Assembly (NCBI RefSeq): GCF_017354945.1
Contig: NZ_CP071503.1
Location: forward strand, 1,054,001-1,118,000
Length of the DNA: 64,000 nucleotides
Reading direction: 5' to 3'
Source of the DNA: Shewanella avicenniae
GTDB taxonomy: Bacteria; Pseudomonadota; Gammaproteobacteria; Enterobacterales; Shewanellaceae
Position 1 is the stretch's first letter. Every line of letters starts with the position of its first letter. Shown here piece after piece: positions 18,448-27,164 of this stretch. The notes beneath the pieces were generated by a model. That model saw only the letters and a list, made by a program, of their open reading frames with translations, was not told the origin of the DNA and did not search any database. The position numbers were made by a program, and so were the translations under genes.

Positions 18448-18723
18448 ATGGCCTCAACATTGCCGCGTATTACCGCCAGAGTAGACCTTGATACCCAAGA
18501 TTTACTGACCAAAGCCGCTGCTATTGCCGGTATGTCTAGCATTAACTCTTTTGTGCTAAACGCCGCCATTGAAAAAGCTAAGCAGGTGATTGAGCGTGAA
18601 GAAACTCTCAAACTCAGCCGAATTGACGCTATGGCACTGATGGATGCACTCGACCAACCCGCCAAGGCCAATACCAAACTGCAAGCCGCCGCCAAGCGCT
18701 ACGATGGTAAAAGCCAGCAATGA
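18448..18723 (+). CDS. tacA: TacA-type (DUF1778) ribbon-helix-helix antitoxin
   Basis: 91-aa antitoxin. The N-terminal RITARVDLDTQDLLTKAAAI is the DNA-binding ribbon-helix-helix of DUF1778 proteins. The C-terminal Ala-, Lys- and Gln-rich segment would wrap the toxin. In Salmonella TacA neutralises TacT and represses the operon. The start at ATG 18448 has GGAGAA upstream; an earlier in-frame ATG (18415) lies in the operator and is unlikely. The stop overlaps the toxin start as ATGA. Confidence 0.9.
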   Translation: MASTLPRITARVDLDTQDLLTKAAAIAGMSSINSFVLNAAIEKAKQVIEREETLKLSRIDAMALMDALDQPAKANTKLQAAAKRYDGKSQQ

Positions 18724-19214
18724 ATACCGTGCTGCTCGACAAAGATAAACACGATAGAAACCGATTCAATTGTGGTATCGACGCGCTGAATAACTACTTC
18801 AAAGTGATGGCCAGCCAGCAAGCCAAAAAAGACAATACCCGAACTTTTGTGTTGGAAGATGACACCGATAACTCGGCCGTGATTGGCTTTTATACGCTAA
18901 CCATGACCCCGATCGACCTGAACGCCTTACCGATCAAACTGCAGAAAAAACACCCGTCATCTATGTCCGGCGGACTCATCGCCCGCTTAGCCGTAGATAA
19001 TCGTTACCAAGGCCGAGGATTCGGCGAATGGTTACTGATCGACGCCCTGCGTAAATTACTTGCCGCCAGCGACACCGTCGCCTTTCCCATCGTAATCGTA
19101 GATGCCAAAGACGGCGCCGCGCACTTTTGCGAAAAATATGGCTTCACCGCATTTCAAGACACTGAAAACAAACTCTTCATCACCATCGCAGACATCCGCG
19201 CCAGCTTGAGTTAA
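18720..19214 (+). CDS. tacT: TacT-type GNAT toxin
   Basis: 164-aa N-acetyltransferase toxin. Family members acetylate the amino group of aminoacyl-tRNA and stop translation. Visible are GLIARLAVDNRYQGRGFGEW (acetyl-CoA binding, residues 85-104) and CEKYGF with Tyr140, the position of the catalytic Tyr in Salmonella TacT. It is translationally coupled to the antitoxin through a 4-bp overlap. The pair lies in a patch that breaks otherwise conserved Shewanella-type gene order, as expected for a mobile module. Confidence 0.92.
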   Translation: MNTVLLDKDKHDRNRFNCGIDALNNYFKVMASQQAKKDNTRTFVLEDDTDNSAVIGFYTLTMTPIDLNALPIKLQKKHPSSMSGGLIARLAVDNRYQGRGFGEWLLIDALRKLLAASDTVAFPIVIVDAKDGAAHFCEKYGFTAFQDTENKLFITIADIRASLS

Positions 19215-19596
19215 CGACACTGTTGCAACAAACTAACGCTTTTTCTTTATAGCTGGAAGGAGCAAAAACAGGTATCGCTGTACTGCTCATTATACTTCCA
19301 ACTTACAGTAAACTCCTGTGTTTTAAGTGGGAGCAGGTGACTAAAGTAATCAAGTCGCAATGTCTCTTGTTATGGATATTACTTAGCTATCGATGGTAAA
19401 TGTAGTAATTACTATGGGGTTTCTAATGAAGCGAAAATTATTTTATTTTTTATTAAGTTGAATAGATAAAAATATAAATCATAAATACATTTATCTCTAA
19501 ATTTGGTGTATGTGGGTGATGTATTAAATAGTCGTGTTGATGGTGGTTAAAAATATTTTCGGGCTAAAACATCTAATTTTAGCCCATGTTTTATTC
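19215..19596. other. AT-rich intergenic region
   Basis: No gene seen. From about 19380 the sequence becomes strongly AT-rich, in contrast to tacAT. No inverted repeat typical of an insertion-sequence end was found. Confidence 0.6.
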
Positions 19597-19923
19597 TTAT
19601 TTCATATACGTTACTTCAATTTTCTTATCGACAAGATACCTACAGATTTCCCAGTCTGGGTTATATGTTGCAATATTATGTATTGCGATTCCTGCTAATG
19701 CAGCAATTCCTAAACCTGCATCAAGAAGTCCAATCGTAGCAGTTGCTACGCGCTTTGATGTATAAATTCGACAAGACATGTCTCTACTCTCGATATGTCT
19801 TTCAATCAATTGGACAGCATCACTCAAATGACCTTCCAATAGTACAACTTCAAATGATTTTTTATCTCTAATTAAATCTAGATGTTCACCAGCTTCTATC
19901 TGCTGGTATGTAAATCGATTCAT
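19597..19923 (-). CDS. Orphan 108-aa protein with a Gly/Ala-rich hydrophobic segment
   Basis: I do not recognise this protein. It reads as an N-terminal polar part (about 1-58, including LDLIRDKKSFEVVLLEGHLS), a hydrophobic Gly/Ala stretch around 63-85 (TATIGLLDAGLGIAALAGIA) that could be one membrane segment, and a C-terminal part ending KKIEVTYMK. The ATG is preceded by an AAATGGAGTTAA-like purine tract. Codon use is AT-rich, unlike the neighbours, and it sits between two AT-rich non-coding stretches, which suggests acquired DNA. A role next to the toxin-antitoxin pair (for example immunity) would be a guess. Confidence 0.6.
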   Translation of the reverse strand: MNRFTYQQIEAGEHLDLIRDKKSFEVVLLEGHLSDAVQLIERHIESRDMSCRIYTSKRVATATIGLLDAGLGIAALAGIAIHNIATYNPDWEICRYLVDKKIEVTYMK

Positions 19924-20280
19924 TTTAACTCCATTTAGAATCTTTTTGTAGAAAATGTAAGAATCACTATTTTACAAACTTCTACTAAAATGTAAATTTT
20001 GTATTTATTTTTCTATTGGTTAAATAAATGAAAAATATAATGTCTATTTCAAATTTTAATTTTTGATAAATATAAACACACAAAATATAAATACGCGTAG
20101 CTAAGTGTGCTGTAATTCGCTAAAAATAATTTTTTAAAAGCTAGGTTTAGCAATGTAATTCTACTTTTTTTATTGGATAGTTACAATATTGGTTCTATTT
20201 AGTTGTTTAATGTTTGTCACATTTCCCATTTTCACTCGCCAGCAACTTTACTATGTAATTCCCGACATATGCAGACTTGT
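19924..20280. other. AT-rich intergenic region
   Basis: No gene seen. Long A/T runs continue to about 20270, where composition abruptly returns to normal at the hairpin mosaic. Confidence 0.6.
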
Positions 20281-20285
20281 GGCCG

Positions 20286-20440
20286 TCGCCAGCATGGCGA
20301 ATATCGCGATAGCGATGTGCTCATGAGCGCGAGCCACAGATGGCGAGCTGGCTAATTACATGGATGTAATTGGCTGGCGTCGAGATTCCAAGGATGGATT
20401 CACATCGAGCCACAAGGATGCATGTGCATTGCGCACCGCA
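20286..20440. repeat. Mosaic of short hairpins and palindromes
   Basis: Within 155 bp there are TCGCC-agcat-GGCGA (20286-20300), the palindromes TATCGCGATA (20302-20311) and GCTCATGAGC (20319-20328), GCCA-TGGC (20333-20344), AATTACAT-GG-ATGTAATT (20354-20371) and an imperfect ATTCCA/TGGATT hairpin near 20385-20400. Several have ATGG or GGATGG in or next to the loop. I recall similar intergenic hairpin mosaics in Shewanella and other marine gammaproteobacteria; that is memory, not a search. No other copy is seen in this window. Confidence 0.6.
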
Positions 20441-20511
20441 GGTGATTAATAACGCTAAATTATCCGACAGCATAGAATTTGCAAATACGCACAAAGCTGT
20501 CAGCAGACAAT

Positions 20512-20537
20512 AAAAAACCGCGCATTGCGCGGTTTTT
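20512..20537 (-). terminator. Terminator after lipA
   Basis: CCGCGC (20518-20523) / GCGCGG (20527-20532) stem flanked by six A and five T. On the minus strand it follows the lipA stop at 20570. Confidence 0.9.
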
Positions 20538-20569
20538 CAGAACTCACCAGTAACGCTAAAACAAGAGCG

Positions 20570-21535
20570 TTACTTCACCTCTTTCCCTTGTGCTTGCAAA
20601 TCCGCATGGTAGCTAGAGCGAACCAGTGGGCCGCAGGCGGCGTGGGTAAAGCCAAGTTCCGTTGCCAGTTCGTGCATTTTGTCGAACTCAGCTGGGGTCA
20701 CATAACGTTCTACCGGCAGGTGGAATTTTGATGGTTGCAGGTATTGCCCCAAGGTCAGCATGTTGACGTCGTGAGCGCGCAGGTCACGCAGCACATCGGC
20801 AATCTCTTCATTGGTTTCGCCAAGGCCCATCATCAAACCTGATTTGGTTGGAATGTGTGGGTGACGCTCTTTAAAGCGTTTCAGCAGATTGAGCGACCAT
20901 TGATAGTTCGCCCCTGGGCGCGCTTTGCGGTAGTGCATTGGCGCAGTTTCCAGATTGTGGTTGAACACATCAGGTGGCTCAGTCGCCAGAATATCCAATG
21001 CTTGATCGATACGGCCGCGGAAGTCAGGCACCAGAATCTCAATCTTGATTTCTGGGTTCAGTTTGCGGATTTCACGAATACAGTCAGCAAAGTGCTGCGC
21101 GCCGCCATCACGTAGGTCATCACGGTCAACCGAGGTGATTACCACGTATTTGAGCTTCATATCGCGAATGGTTTCAGCGAGTTTGACTGGCTCGTTTTCA
21201 TCAGGCTTGAGCGGGCGGCCGTGGGCCACGTCGCAGAACGGGCAGCGGCGGGTACAGATCGCGCCCAAAATCATAAAGGTGGCAGTGCCGTGGTTAAAAC
21301 ATTCCGCGAGGTTCGGGCAAGAGGCTTCTTCACACACCGAGTGCAAACCGTGGCTACGCAGCGCAGATTTGATATCTAAAATGCGTTGGTTTGACGACGG
21401 TAGTTTTACACGCAACCAATCTGGTTTACGCAACATAGTGTCACGTTCCGATGGCACCACTTTCACGGGAATACGGGCAACTTTATCGGCATCACGTAGC
21501 TTGACGCCCGGTTGTAAACGTTCTGGCCTGTTCAT
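20570..21535 (-). CDS. lipA: Lipoyl synthase
   Basis: 321-aa radical-SAM enzyme that inserts two sulfurs into the octanoyl group on lipoyl domains. The auxiliary cluster cysteines are Cys68, Cys73 and Cys79 ([12 protein letters not shown]) and the radical-SAM cluster is Cys94, Cys98 and Cys101 (CTRRCPFC), the same numbering as E. coli LipA. It overlaps the end of lipB by 4 bp, forming the ybeD-lipB-lipA unit, and ends at a strong terminator. Confidence 0.97.
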   Translation of the reverse strand: MNRPERLQPGVKLRDADKVARIPVKVVPSERDTMLRKPDWLRVKLPSSNQRILDIKSALRSHGLHSVCEEASCPNLAECFNHGTATFMILGAICTRRCPFCDVAHGRPLKPDENEPVKLAETIRDMKLKYVVITSVDRDDLRDGGAQHFADCIREIRKLNPEIKIEILVPDFRGRIDQALDILATEPPDVFNHNLETAPMHYRKARPGANYQWSLNLLKRFKERHPHIPTKSGLMMGLGETNEEIADVLRDLRAHDVNMLTLGQYLQPSKFHLPVERYVTPAEFDKMHELATELGFTHAACGPLVRSSYHADLQAQGKEVK

Positions 21536-22188
21536 AATGATTTCGGTAATCCTTGGTGATGGATCAGCTGCGTATAACCTAAGCGCTGACTAAAAATTTC
21601 GGCAAATTCGTTGGCAGCTTGCACAACGGTTTGCGGCCCGCCAAGTTGTTTGGCTTGGGTCATCTCTAACCCTGCATAACCACAGGGGTTGATGCGATGA
21701 AACGGCGCTAAGTCCATGTCGATATTGAATGCCACACCGTGGAAGGAGCAGCCGCGACGAATGCGCAGCCCCAACGAAGCGATTTTGTCACCGTTGACGT
21801 ATACGCCCGGTGCATCAGCTTTGGGATAGGCTTCAATGTCATATTTGGCGAGCACAGACACAACCGTTTGCTCAATGTCGGTCACCAGTTGGCGCACGCC
21901 GATTTTGAGTCTTTTCACATTTAACAGCGGGTAAGCCACCATCTGGCCGGGGCCGTGATAGGTCACTTGGCCGCCACGGTCAACTTGGATCACCGGAATA
22001 TCGCCGGTGTTGAGCAAGTGTTCCGCTTTGCCTGCCTGTCCTTGGGTGAACACCGGTGGGTGCTCGACTAACCACAACTGATCTTCAACAGTGTCGTCGC
22101 GGTCATCCGTTAGCTGCTGCATGGCATGCCAAACGGTTTCATAATCCATCATGCCCAGATGGCAAATGTGTAAGGTTTTGTCTGACAA
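21532..22188 (-). CDS. lipB: Octanoyl-ACP:protein transferase
   Basis: 218-aa enzyme that moves octanoate from ACP to lipoyl domains, supplying the LipA substrate. The catalytic Cys169 (NPCGYAG) and Lys135 (GDKIASLG) are in place, with the [12 protein letters not shown] loop at 71-82. It lies between the ybeD-like gene and lipA, and its last bases overlap the lipA start. Confidence 0.96.
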   Translation of the reverse strand: MSDKTLHICHLGMMDYETVWHAMQQLTDDRDDTVEDQLWLVEHPPVFTQGQAGKAEHLLNTGDIPVIQVDRGGQVTYHGPGQMVAYPLLNVKRLKIGVRQLVTDIEQTVVSVLAKYDIEAYPKADAPGVYVNGDKIASLGLRIRRGCSFHGVAFNIDMDLAPFHRINPCGYAGLEMTQAKQLGGPQTVVQAANEFAEIFSQRLGYTQLIHHQGLPKSL

Positions 22189-22275
22189 GAGAAAATTGTC
22201 TCCAGTTTCACCGTGGCGCTATTATACGCGCTCAAGGCAAAAATGTAATATAGATCACACTTTTGCCGGTAAAGA

Positions 22276-22542
22276 TTACAGCACGCGGCGCACGCCTTCG
22301 ATGGCGGCAAACTCAGTGTAGAGTGTTTCGATGTGCTCTTTGCTTTCTACAATCACGCGGATGGTGACTGAGAGGTAGCTGCCTTTGCTCGATGCTTTGG
22401 TGCTAGGCGTGTAATCGCCCGGTGCATGACGTTGAGCCACCAATACCACTTTTTCCGCCAAAGTATCGCTGGCATCGCCAACCACTTTAAATGGGAAATC
22501 GGTAGGGAACTCTAGGTACTTATCGAACTCGGTATTCAACAT
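22276..22542 (-). CDS. ybeD: DUF493/YbeD-family protein
   Basis: 88-aa protein with the YbeD pattern: [15 protein letters not shown] at the N-terminus, [13 protein letters not shown] in the middle and a C-terminal VRRVL. The family has an ACT-like fold and is thought to be a small regulator; its function is unproven. It is the usual first gene before lipB, with 87 bp between them. Confidence 0.9.
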   Translation of the reverse strand: MLNTEFDKYLEFPTDFPFKVVGDASDTLAEKVVLVAQRHAPGDYTPSTKASSKGSYLSVTIRVIVESKEHIETLYTEFAAIEGVRRVL

Positions 22543-22659
22543 AAAACGCTATTCCAAAAATACAGGGATATGGGCAAATATGGCGGCGATTATAACCGAA
22601 TTCAAGGCGCGGATCAGGTAAGAAAAAGCCGGTATTGCTACCGGCTTGATTTATCTCGA

Positions 22660-24447
22660 TTAAAGCGCGCTGGTGGCCTGTTTTAGCCAGGCTAAATCGT
22701 CACCTTCGAGCACTGGTGACAGGGCAGCCAGCACCCGTTGATGGTAGCTGTTAACCCAGTCGATTTCGGCGCTAGTCATGATCGATTTATCGAACAAGCG
22801 CTGGTCCATCGGAATAAGAGTAATCGCTTCAAACTGGTAAGTTTCGCGTTCGGCGTTGGCTAACGCGTCACATGGCTTGACGGTGACCAAGTTTTCTAAG
22901 CGGATACCAAAACCGTTTTCACGGTAGTAGCCCGGCTCGTTCGAGATCACCATGCCCACTTGCAGCGCAATGGCATTGTGGTTTTTACCGATACGTTGCG
23001 GGCCTTCATGCACACTCAGGTAATGGCCGACGCCGTGGCCAGTGCCGTGGTCGTAATCAAAACCGTGTTGCCACAAGTATTGGCGCGCCAAAATATCCAA
23101 CTGTTGGCCGGTGGTGCCTTTCGGAAAGCGTGCTTGATCCAGCGCGATGTGGCCTTTGAGCACCAAAGTCACCATCTTGCGTTGTTCGTCTGTCACCTCG
23201 CCAATGGCGATAGTGCGAGTGACGTCGGTGGTGCCATCTAAGTATTGCGCGCCAGAATCGACGAGGTAGATGCTGTTCATCTCTACCTGCGCTGGCGTGC
23301 CGTTCAGATGATTGTAGTGGCACATGGCGGCGTTTGAACCCGCGGCAGAAATGGTGTCAAAGCTTGGCTCTTGATACAGCGGATCGGCTTTGCGGAAGCT
23401 TTCCAATTTATCGGATAGCGTGGCTTCATCGTATAAACGATTGGCGGCAGTTTCACGATCGAGCCATGCGAGGAAACGGCTGACGGCCGCGCCATCACGT
23501 ACGTGACACGCTTTCATGCCCGCCAGTTCGACTGGATTTTTACAGGCTTTTGGCAGCGCGACAGGGTCGAGGCCAGCAATTAATTTTACGCCCGCTTCAC
23601 GCGCTTGCAGTTGGCATTCGGCGTTGGCGCTGTTTGGGTCAGCAAGCAGTTTTTTGCCTTTAAGTGCAGTAATCGCAGCGGCCAACTCTGACTCATCGGC
23701 AAAGTTGACGCCAGCGCCAACATGGGCGGCAATGTCGCTTGGCAGTTTGCGTTGGTCGCAATACAGCGTCATATCGCCATTGGCACTCAGCAGCGCATTA
23801 CCTAATACCACCGGAATGCGCGGAATATCTTGGCCGCGAATATTGAGCAACCAGCAGAAGGAATCGAGCGCGTTGATCAGCGCCACATCAGCGCCTTCTT
23901 TTTTTACTAGCTCACCAATGAATTTGCGTTTCTCAATGCTGGTTTTACCGGCCACGTCATCACTGAACAGCGAAGCCGGATTCACCGCAGCGGCTGGGCG
24001 GTCGTGCCAGCAGATGTCGACCAAGTTTTCAGGCAGACGCACCAATTCGATGTCGACTTTGGCTAAGCGGGTTTGCGCCGCTTCAAACCAAGCAAGCGTA
24101 ACGCAGCGAGCATCAATCCCCACGCGGCTGCCAGCGGGCAGTTTATCGGCCAGCCACTCATATTGTGGCATTTCGGTCAGGCTTTCATAGCTGTATTGGC
24201 TGCCATCGACCTGTTGGCGCACTTGTACCACATAACGGCCATCAACAAATACCGCTGCGCTTTGTTGCATCACAATCGCCATGCCCGCTGAGCCAGTAAA
24301 GCCGGTGAGCCACCATAAACGTTCGTTGTGGGCTGGCACATATTCGCCGAGGTATTCATCGGCGCGTGGTTGCATAAAGGCATCAAGCTCAAGCTTGGCC
24401 ATTTCGGTGCGAATGGCGTCCAACCGCGCTGCGATAGAGGTAGACAT
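22660..24447 (-). CDS. M24B-family Xaa-Pro aminopeptidase
   Basis: 595-aa metallopeptidase of the large APP1 type: an N-terminal creatinase-like domain, a second linker domain and a C-terminal pita-bread catalytic domain. Metal ligands are visible as the two Asp of VDSGAQYLDGTTDVTRT, His in GTGHGVGHYLSVHEGP, Glu in ISNEPGYY and Glu in RLENLV. It should remove an N-terminal residue before proline in the cytoplasm. The start ATG at 24447 has GGAG 5 bp upstream; an earlier ATG at 24474 lacks one. It is transcribed alone. Confidence 0.92.
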   Translation of the reverse strand: MSTSIAARLDAIRTEMAKLELDAFMQPRADEYLGEYVPAHNERLWWLTGFTGSAGMAIVMQQSAAVFVDGRYVVQVRQQVDGSQYSYESLTEMPQYEWLADKLPAGSRVGIDARCVTLAWFEAAQTRLAKVDIELVRLPENLVDICWHDRPAAAVNPASLFSDDVAGKTSIEKRKFIGELVKKEGADVALINALDSFCWLLNIRGQDIPRIPVVLGNALLSANGDMTLYCDQRKLPSDIAAHVGAGVNFADESELAAAITALKGKKLLADPNSANAECQLQAREAGVKLIAGLDPVALPKACKNPVELAGMKACHVRDGAAVSRFLAWLDRETAANRLYDEATLSDKLESFRKADPLYQEPSFDTISAAGSNAAMCHYNHLNGTPAQVEMNSIYLVDSGAQYLDGTTDVTRTIAIGEVTDEQRKMVTLVLKGHIALDQARFPKGTTGQQLDILARQYLWQHGFDYDHGTGHGVGHYLSVHEGPQRIGKNHNAIALQVGMVISNEPGYYRENGFGIRLENLVTVKPCDALANAERETYQFEAITLIPMDQRLFDKSIMTSAEIDWVNSYHQRVLAALSPVLEGDDLAWLKQATSAL

Positions 24448-24561
24448 AGAAACTCCGTTATCGGTGTGGCGCACCGCCGAGTGGTCGTGCGCGAGAAGAT
24501 GAGCAATTAAGTGCGAGGATTATGGCAACTGTGGCTTGGCTTTCGCAAGTTCAGCGGTAAG

Positions 24562-24586
24562 AAAAAGCGTTGCTGAATGTAACGCT
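24562..24586 (-). terminator. Terminator after the small lipoprotein gene
   Basis: AGCGTT (24566-24571) / AACGCT (24581-24586) with five A on the left of the plus strand. On the minus strand it ends in a T-run. A second, perfect 8-bp hairpin CCAGCAAG/CTTGCTGG lies at 24590-24613. Confidence 0.75.
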
Positions 24587-24673
24587 CAGCCAGCAAGTTA
24601 TTCAGCTTGCTGGTGGGGCGAGAGCATAATTTGAAGCGCGAGGTTGGTGAATTTTTGATGCATTTTTGCAAAA

Positions 24674-24907
24674 TTAATCGTTAACAATACGATCCCATAT
24701 TGTTTTGAGCGAGCCGTTCACAACGCCATGTTTTATGTCACTGTGGCTGACATTGTCAGTTGCTTGCGGAGGGGAGGCTTCTTGTTCACGCCTGTTTTTC
24801 TCTTTTGCTGTTTCGTCGTAGACGTTCTGGCTGATAGTGCTGCAGCCGGTGATGGTGGTTAACACTATGAAAACTGTCGCTGGCAGTAATAATCCTTTAT
24901 GGTTCAT
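24674..24907 (-). CDS. Small predicted lipoprotein (77 aa)
   Basis: A signal peptide with basic start and hydrophobic core ends at the lipobox ITGC (Cys22). The mature part is a polar, charged 55-residue stretch with no domain I recognise. AAGGAT lies before the ATG at 24907. Its own terminator follows. Probably an envelope lipoprotein of unknown role. Confidence 0.7.
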   Translation of the reverse strand: MNHKGLLLPATVFIVLTTITGCSTISQNVYDETAKEKNRREQEASPPQATDNVSHSDIKHGVVNGSLKTIWDRIVND

Positions 24908-25206
24908 AACGTATCCTTGGTAGTGGCGAACAATAAATTAACGTCGTGATGAAATTTTCAGCAGGGGTTCGACACTATTCTTAACGCTGAAGTTCCGCAA
25001 CCAGCCGTGGTGATTATGTGAGTCATGCAAGAAGATCTAATCGCGTATGGGCAAATTTTCCCGCTGGGTTGCGCCGGTTTAATCCATTCGCTGCGTTAAT
25101 CATCTGTTTTACGGGTAAATAATCGATGGTTACATCGCTGTAAAAGCAGGATTATGCTAGTATGTGCCGCAGTTAAAGCTCGCTGAATGAGCACGATGGA
25201 GGGGCG

Positions 25207-25986
25207 ATGGCTGAATTAACGATTGAGGTAGGGGCGGATACCGCGCTACTGCAATACACCGATGATGGTGTCACCGAGCAGTACAAAGTGCCAACGGGGG
25301 AAGGTTTTTCGCTGGCCGATCTCAATCAGCATATCGCTGACTTTGAAAGTGATTACCAATTATCTGACTATCGATTAGCGATAGCGTTTCCCGGCATTGT
25401 GCGTGACAACACCTTGCTGTCTTGCAAACATCTTCCCTCGTTGATGGGGGTGAATCCTGAAAAAATTCAATCCGGTGCAAAAAAGTTATTGCTGAGTAAC
25501 GATGTACAAGCGGCGATGTATGCGGTTGCCAGTGATAAATATCGTTGCGAAATTCTGGTGGGCTGTTCTGCTGGTATGGGCTTAGCCGTAGCGTTTGACG
25601 GTAAAGTGTTTACCGGTGCCACAGGCATTGCTGGTGAGTTGGGTAGTTGCCGCGTGATGAGTGAATCGGGCGAATTTAGCTTAGATCAAATGGCCAGCGG
25701 TGAGTCGATTCGGCAACGGCGTTTTCGTAACCCCGTAGAGTTGTATCGTTCAGGTGCATATCTGGGGATGGCGATTGCGTGGGCGGCGAATTTGTTGAAC
25801 CCACAGCGCATCTGGTTAGCGGGGAGCACGCTGAACCAATCGGATTATTACAAGGGCTGTGTCGCGAACTTAAAAGAGATGGCAATGCCCGCGGCGTTGA
25901 GTCATTGTCAGATCAGCCGAGTGGATGATTCTGAAACGATAGTCTGCCGCGGACTGCAAGTGATGTTGCAAACCCTTACGGATTAA
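25207..25986 (+). CDS. ROK-like protein with degenerate kinase motifs
   Basis: 259 aa with the overall order of a ROK sugar kinase: a probable catalytic Asp in LLSNDVQAAM, the glycine-rich region CSAGMGLAVAFDG followed by ATGIAGELGS, and a C-terminal LLNPQRIWLAGS. Two usual ROK features are missing: the N-terminal phosphate loop DxGGT is replaced by EVGAD, and the zinc motif (His plus three Cys after AGELG) is absent. It may be a non-catalytic sensor or a divergent kinase. GGAGGGGCG precedes the ATG. Its 3' end overlaps the convergent FKBP gene by 11 bp. Confidence 0.7.
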   Translation: MAELTIEVGADTALLQYTDDGVTEQYKVPTGEGFSLADLNQHIADFESDYQLSDYRLAIAFPGIVRDNTLLSCKHLPSLMGVNPEKIQSGAKKLLLSNDVQAAMYAVASDKYRCEILVGCSAGMGLAVAFDGKVFTGATGIAGELGSCRVMSESGEFSLDQMASGESIRQRRFRNPVELYRSGAYLGMAIAWAANLLNPQRIWLAGSTLNQSDYYKGCVANLKEMAMPAALSHCQISRVDDSETIVCRGLQVMLQTLTD

Positions 25987-26449
25987 CTTTTAGCAATTCA
26001 ACATCAAAAATCAGTGCAGAGCCCGGCGGGATAGGGCCTGCAGTGCGATTACCGTAGCCTAACTCTGCCGGAATAAAGAAGCGCATTTTGTCGCCTTCGA
26101 CCATCAACTGCACACCTTCGCTCCAACCTTGAATCACTTTATTAAGTGGGAACTCAATCGGCTCGCCGCGGGCATAAGAGCTGTCAAACACGCGGCCATT
26201 GATCAAACGGCCTTCATAATGCACTTTGACTGTGTCGGTTGCTTTAGGATGTTCAGTGCCTTCACCGTGGACTAAGTACTGATATTGCAATCCTGAGTCG
26301 GTGGTAATCACCCCTTCTTGCGTTTTATTGGCTTCCATAAATGCCTTGCTGGCGTCGATGGTTTCTTGCATGCCCACCCGTTGTTGGCGATCGATAAAGA
26401 AGTAGAAAATAACGGACGCAATAATAATAACGGCAAGCACAATTCTCAT
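25976..26449 (-). CDS. Membrane-anchored FKBP-type peptidyl-prolyl isomerase
   Basis: 157 aa. Residues 2-18 (RIVLAVIIIASVIFYFF) form a single N-terminal anchor. An FKBP domain fills about 55-157: DTVKVHYEGRLINGRVFDSS, VIQGWSEGVQLM, GDKMRFFIPAELGYG and PPGSALIFDVELL carry the conserved active-site aromatics and Asp. It should catalyse proline isomerisation of proteins in the periplasm. It precedes the CSD-DUF1294 gene in reverse order, with 66 bp between them. Confidence 0.9.
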   Translation of the reverse strand: MRIVLAVIIIASVIFYFFIDRQQRVGMQETIDASKAFMEANKTQEGVITTDSGLQYQYLVHGEGTEHPKATDTVKVHYEGRLINGRVFDSSYARGEPIEFPLNKVIQGWSEGVQLMVEGDKMRFFIPAELGYGNRTAGPIPPGSALIFDVELLKVNP

Positions 26450-26515
26450 GGATGATCCCTACAAAAGTAAAAAGACGCTGTATGTTACCAGCGACTGTGA
26501 CTGAGCGCCAAAAAT

Positions 26516-27148
26516 CTAGTACCAGCTGACGGGCAACTGGGCGCGATAGTGAAACAGCGCAAATAGCGCGGCAATGTTGAGGATGACCATCAACCAAAAC
26601 AGTTGGCGAAACTCGGTTTTGACAGATTTATGCCGCAGCTGATGCTGCGCCAATAACGCACCGGGCCAACCGCCTAACAAGGCTTGAATCTGCAAAGTGC
26701 TTTCGGCAATCCGCCAGCTATTATCGCGAGCGGCGGCTTTATCTTTGGCGTAAGCGATATAGCAAATGAGGCTCATCGCCAAATACCACAGCGGCGTATA
26801 CAGCGGTAGCCAATGTTGCCAACTTGCCAGCGCCAATACTGGCCACAAGCACCAAGACCAGACCCAATAGCTGCGGCCTGCTTGATATTGCTGCTGCTTT
26901 TGTTGTCGCTGCTTAGTTTGCTGCCGTAGTAGTTGTTTATCCTCTATGGTCATCGCATTTAGTGCTTGCCAACGACCTTTATCATCTTGCGTTAGCTCAT
27001 AACTGAGCAACTCGCCCACAGCAGGGCGGCGGCTTTTGTTTGCCATCTCTTTGATATGCAGAAACACTGGCTTATCGCCGGAAACGGGCGTAATAAAGCC
27101 AAATCCTCGTTCATCGTGCCATTGGCTGAGATGTCCTTTTCCTTTCAT
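26516..27148 (-). CDS. Cold-shock-domain / DUF1294 membrane protein
   Basis: 210 aa with two parts. Residues 1-68 form a cold-shock-like OB fold (GHLSQWHDERGFGFITP and VFLHIKEM, matching the RNP1 and RNP2 positions). After a Gln/Lys-rich linker come the DUF1294 hydrophobic segments (SYWVWSWCLWPVLALAS, WYLAMSLICYIAYAKDKAAA, LFWLMVILNIAALFALF) and the typical GGWPGALLAQ and HKSVKTEFRQLFW. This architecture is common in gammaproteobacteria but has no settled function. An RNA-binding domain tethered to the membrane is the simplest reading. Confidence 0.88.
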   Translation of the reverse strand: MKGKGHLSQWHDERGFGFITPVSGDKPVFLHIKEMANKSRRPAVGELLSYELTQDDKGRWQALNAMTIEDKQLLRQQTKQRQQKQQQYQAGRSYWVWSWCLWPVLALASWQHWLPLYTPLWYLAMSLICYIAYAKDKAAARDNSWRIAESTLQIQALLGGWPGALLAQHQLRHKSVKTEFRQLFWLMVILNIAALFALFHYRAQLPVSWY

Positions 27149-27164
27149 CTAAATTCCTTTTTTA

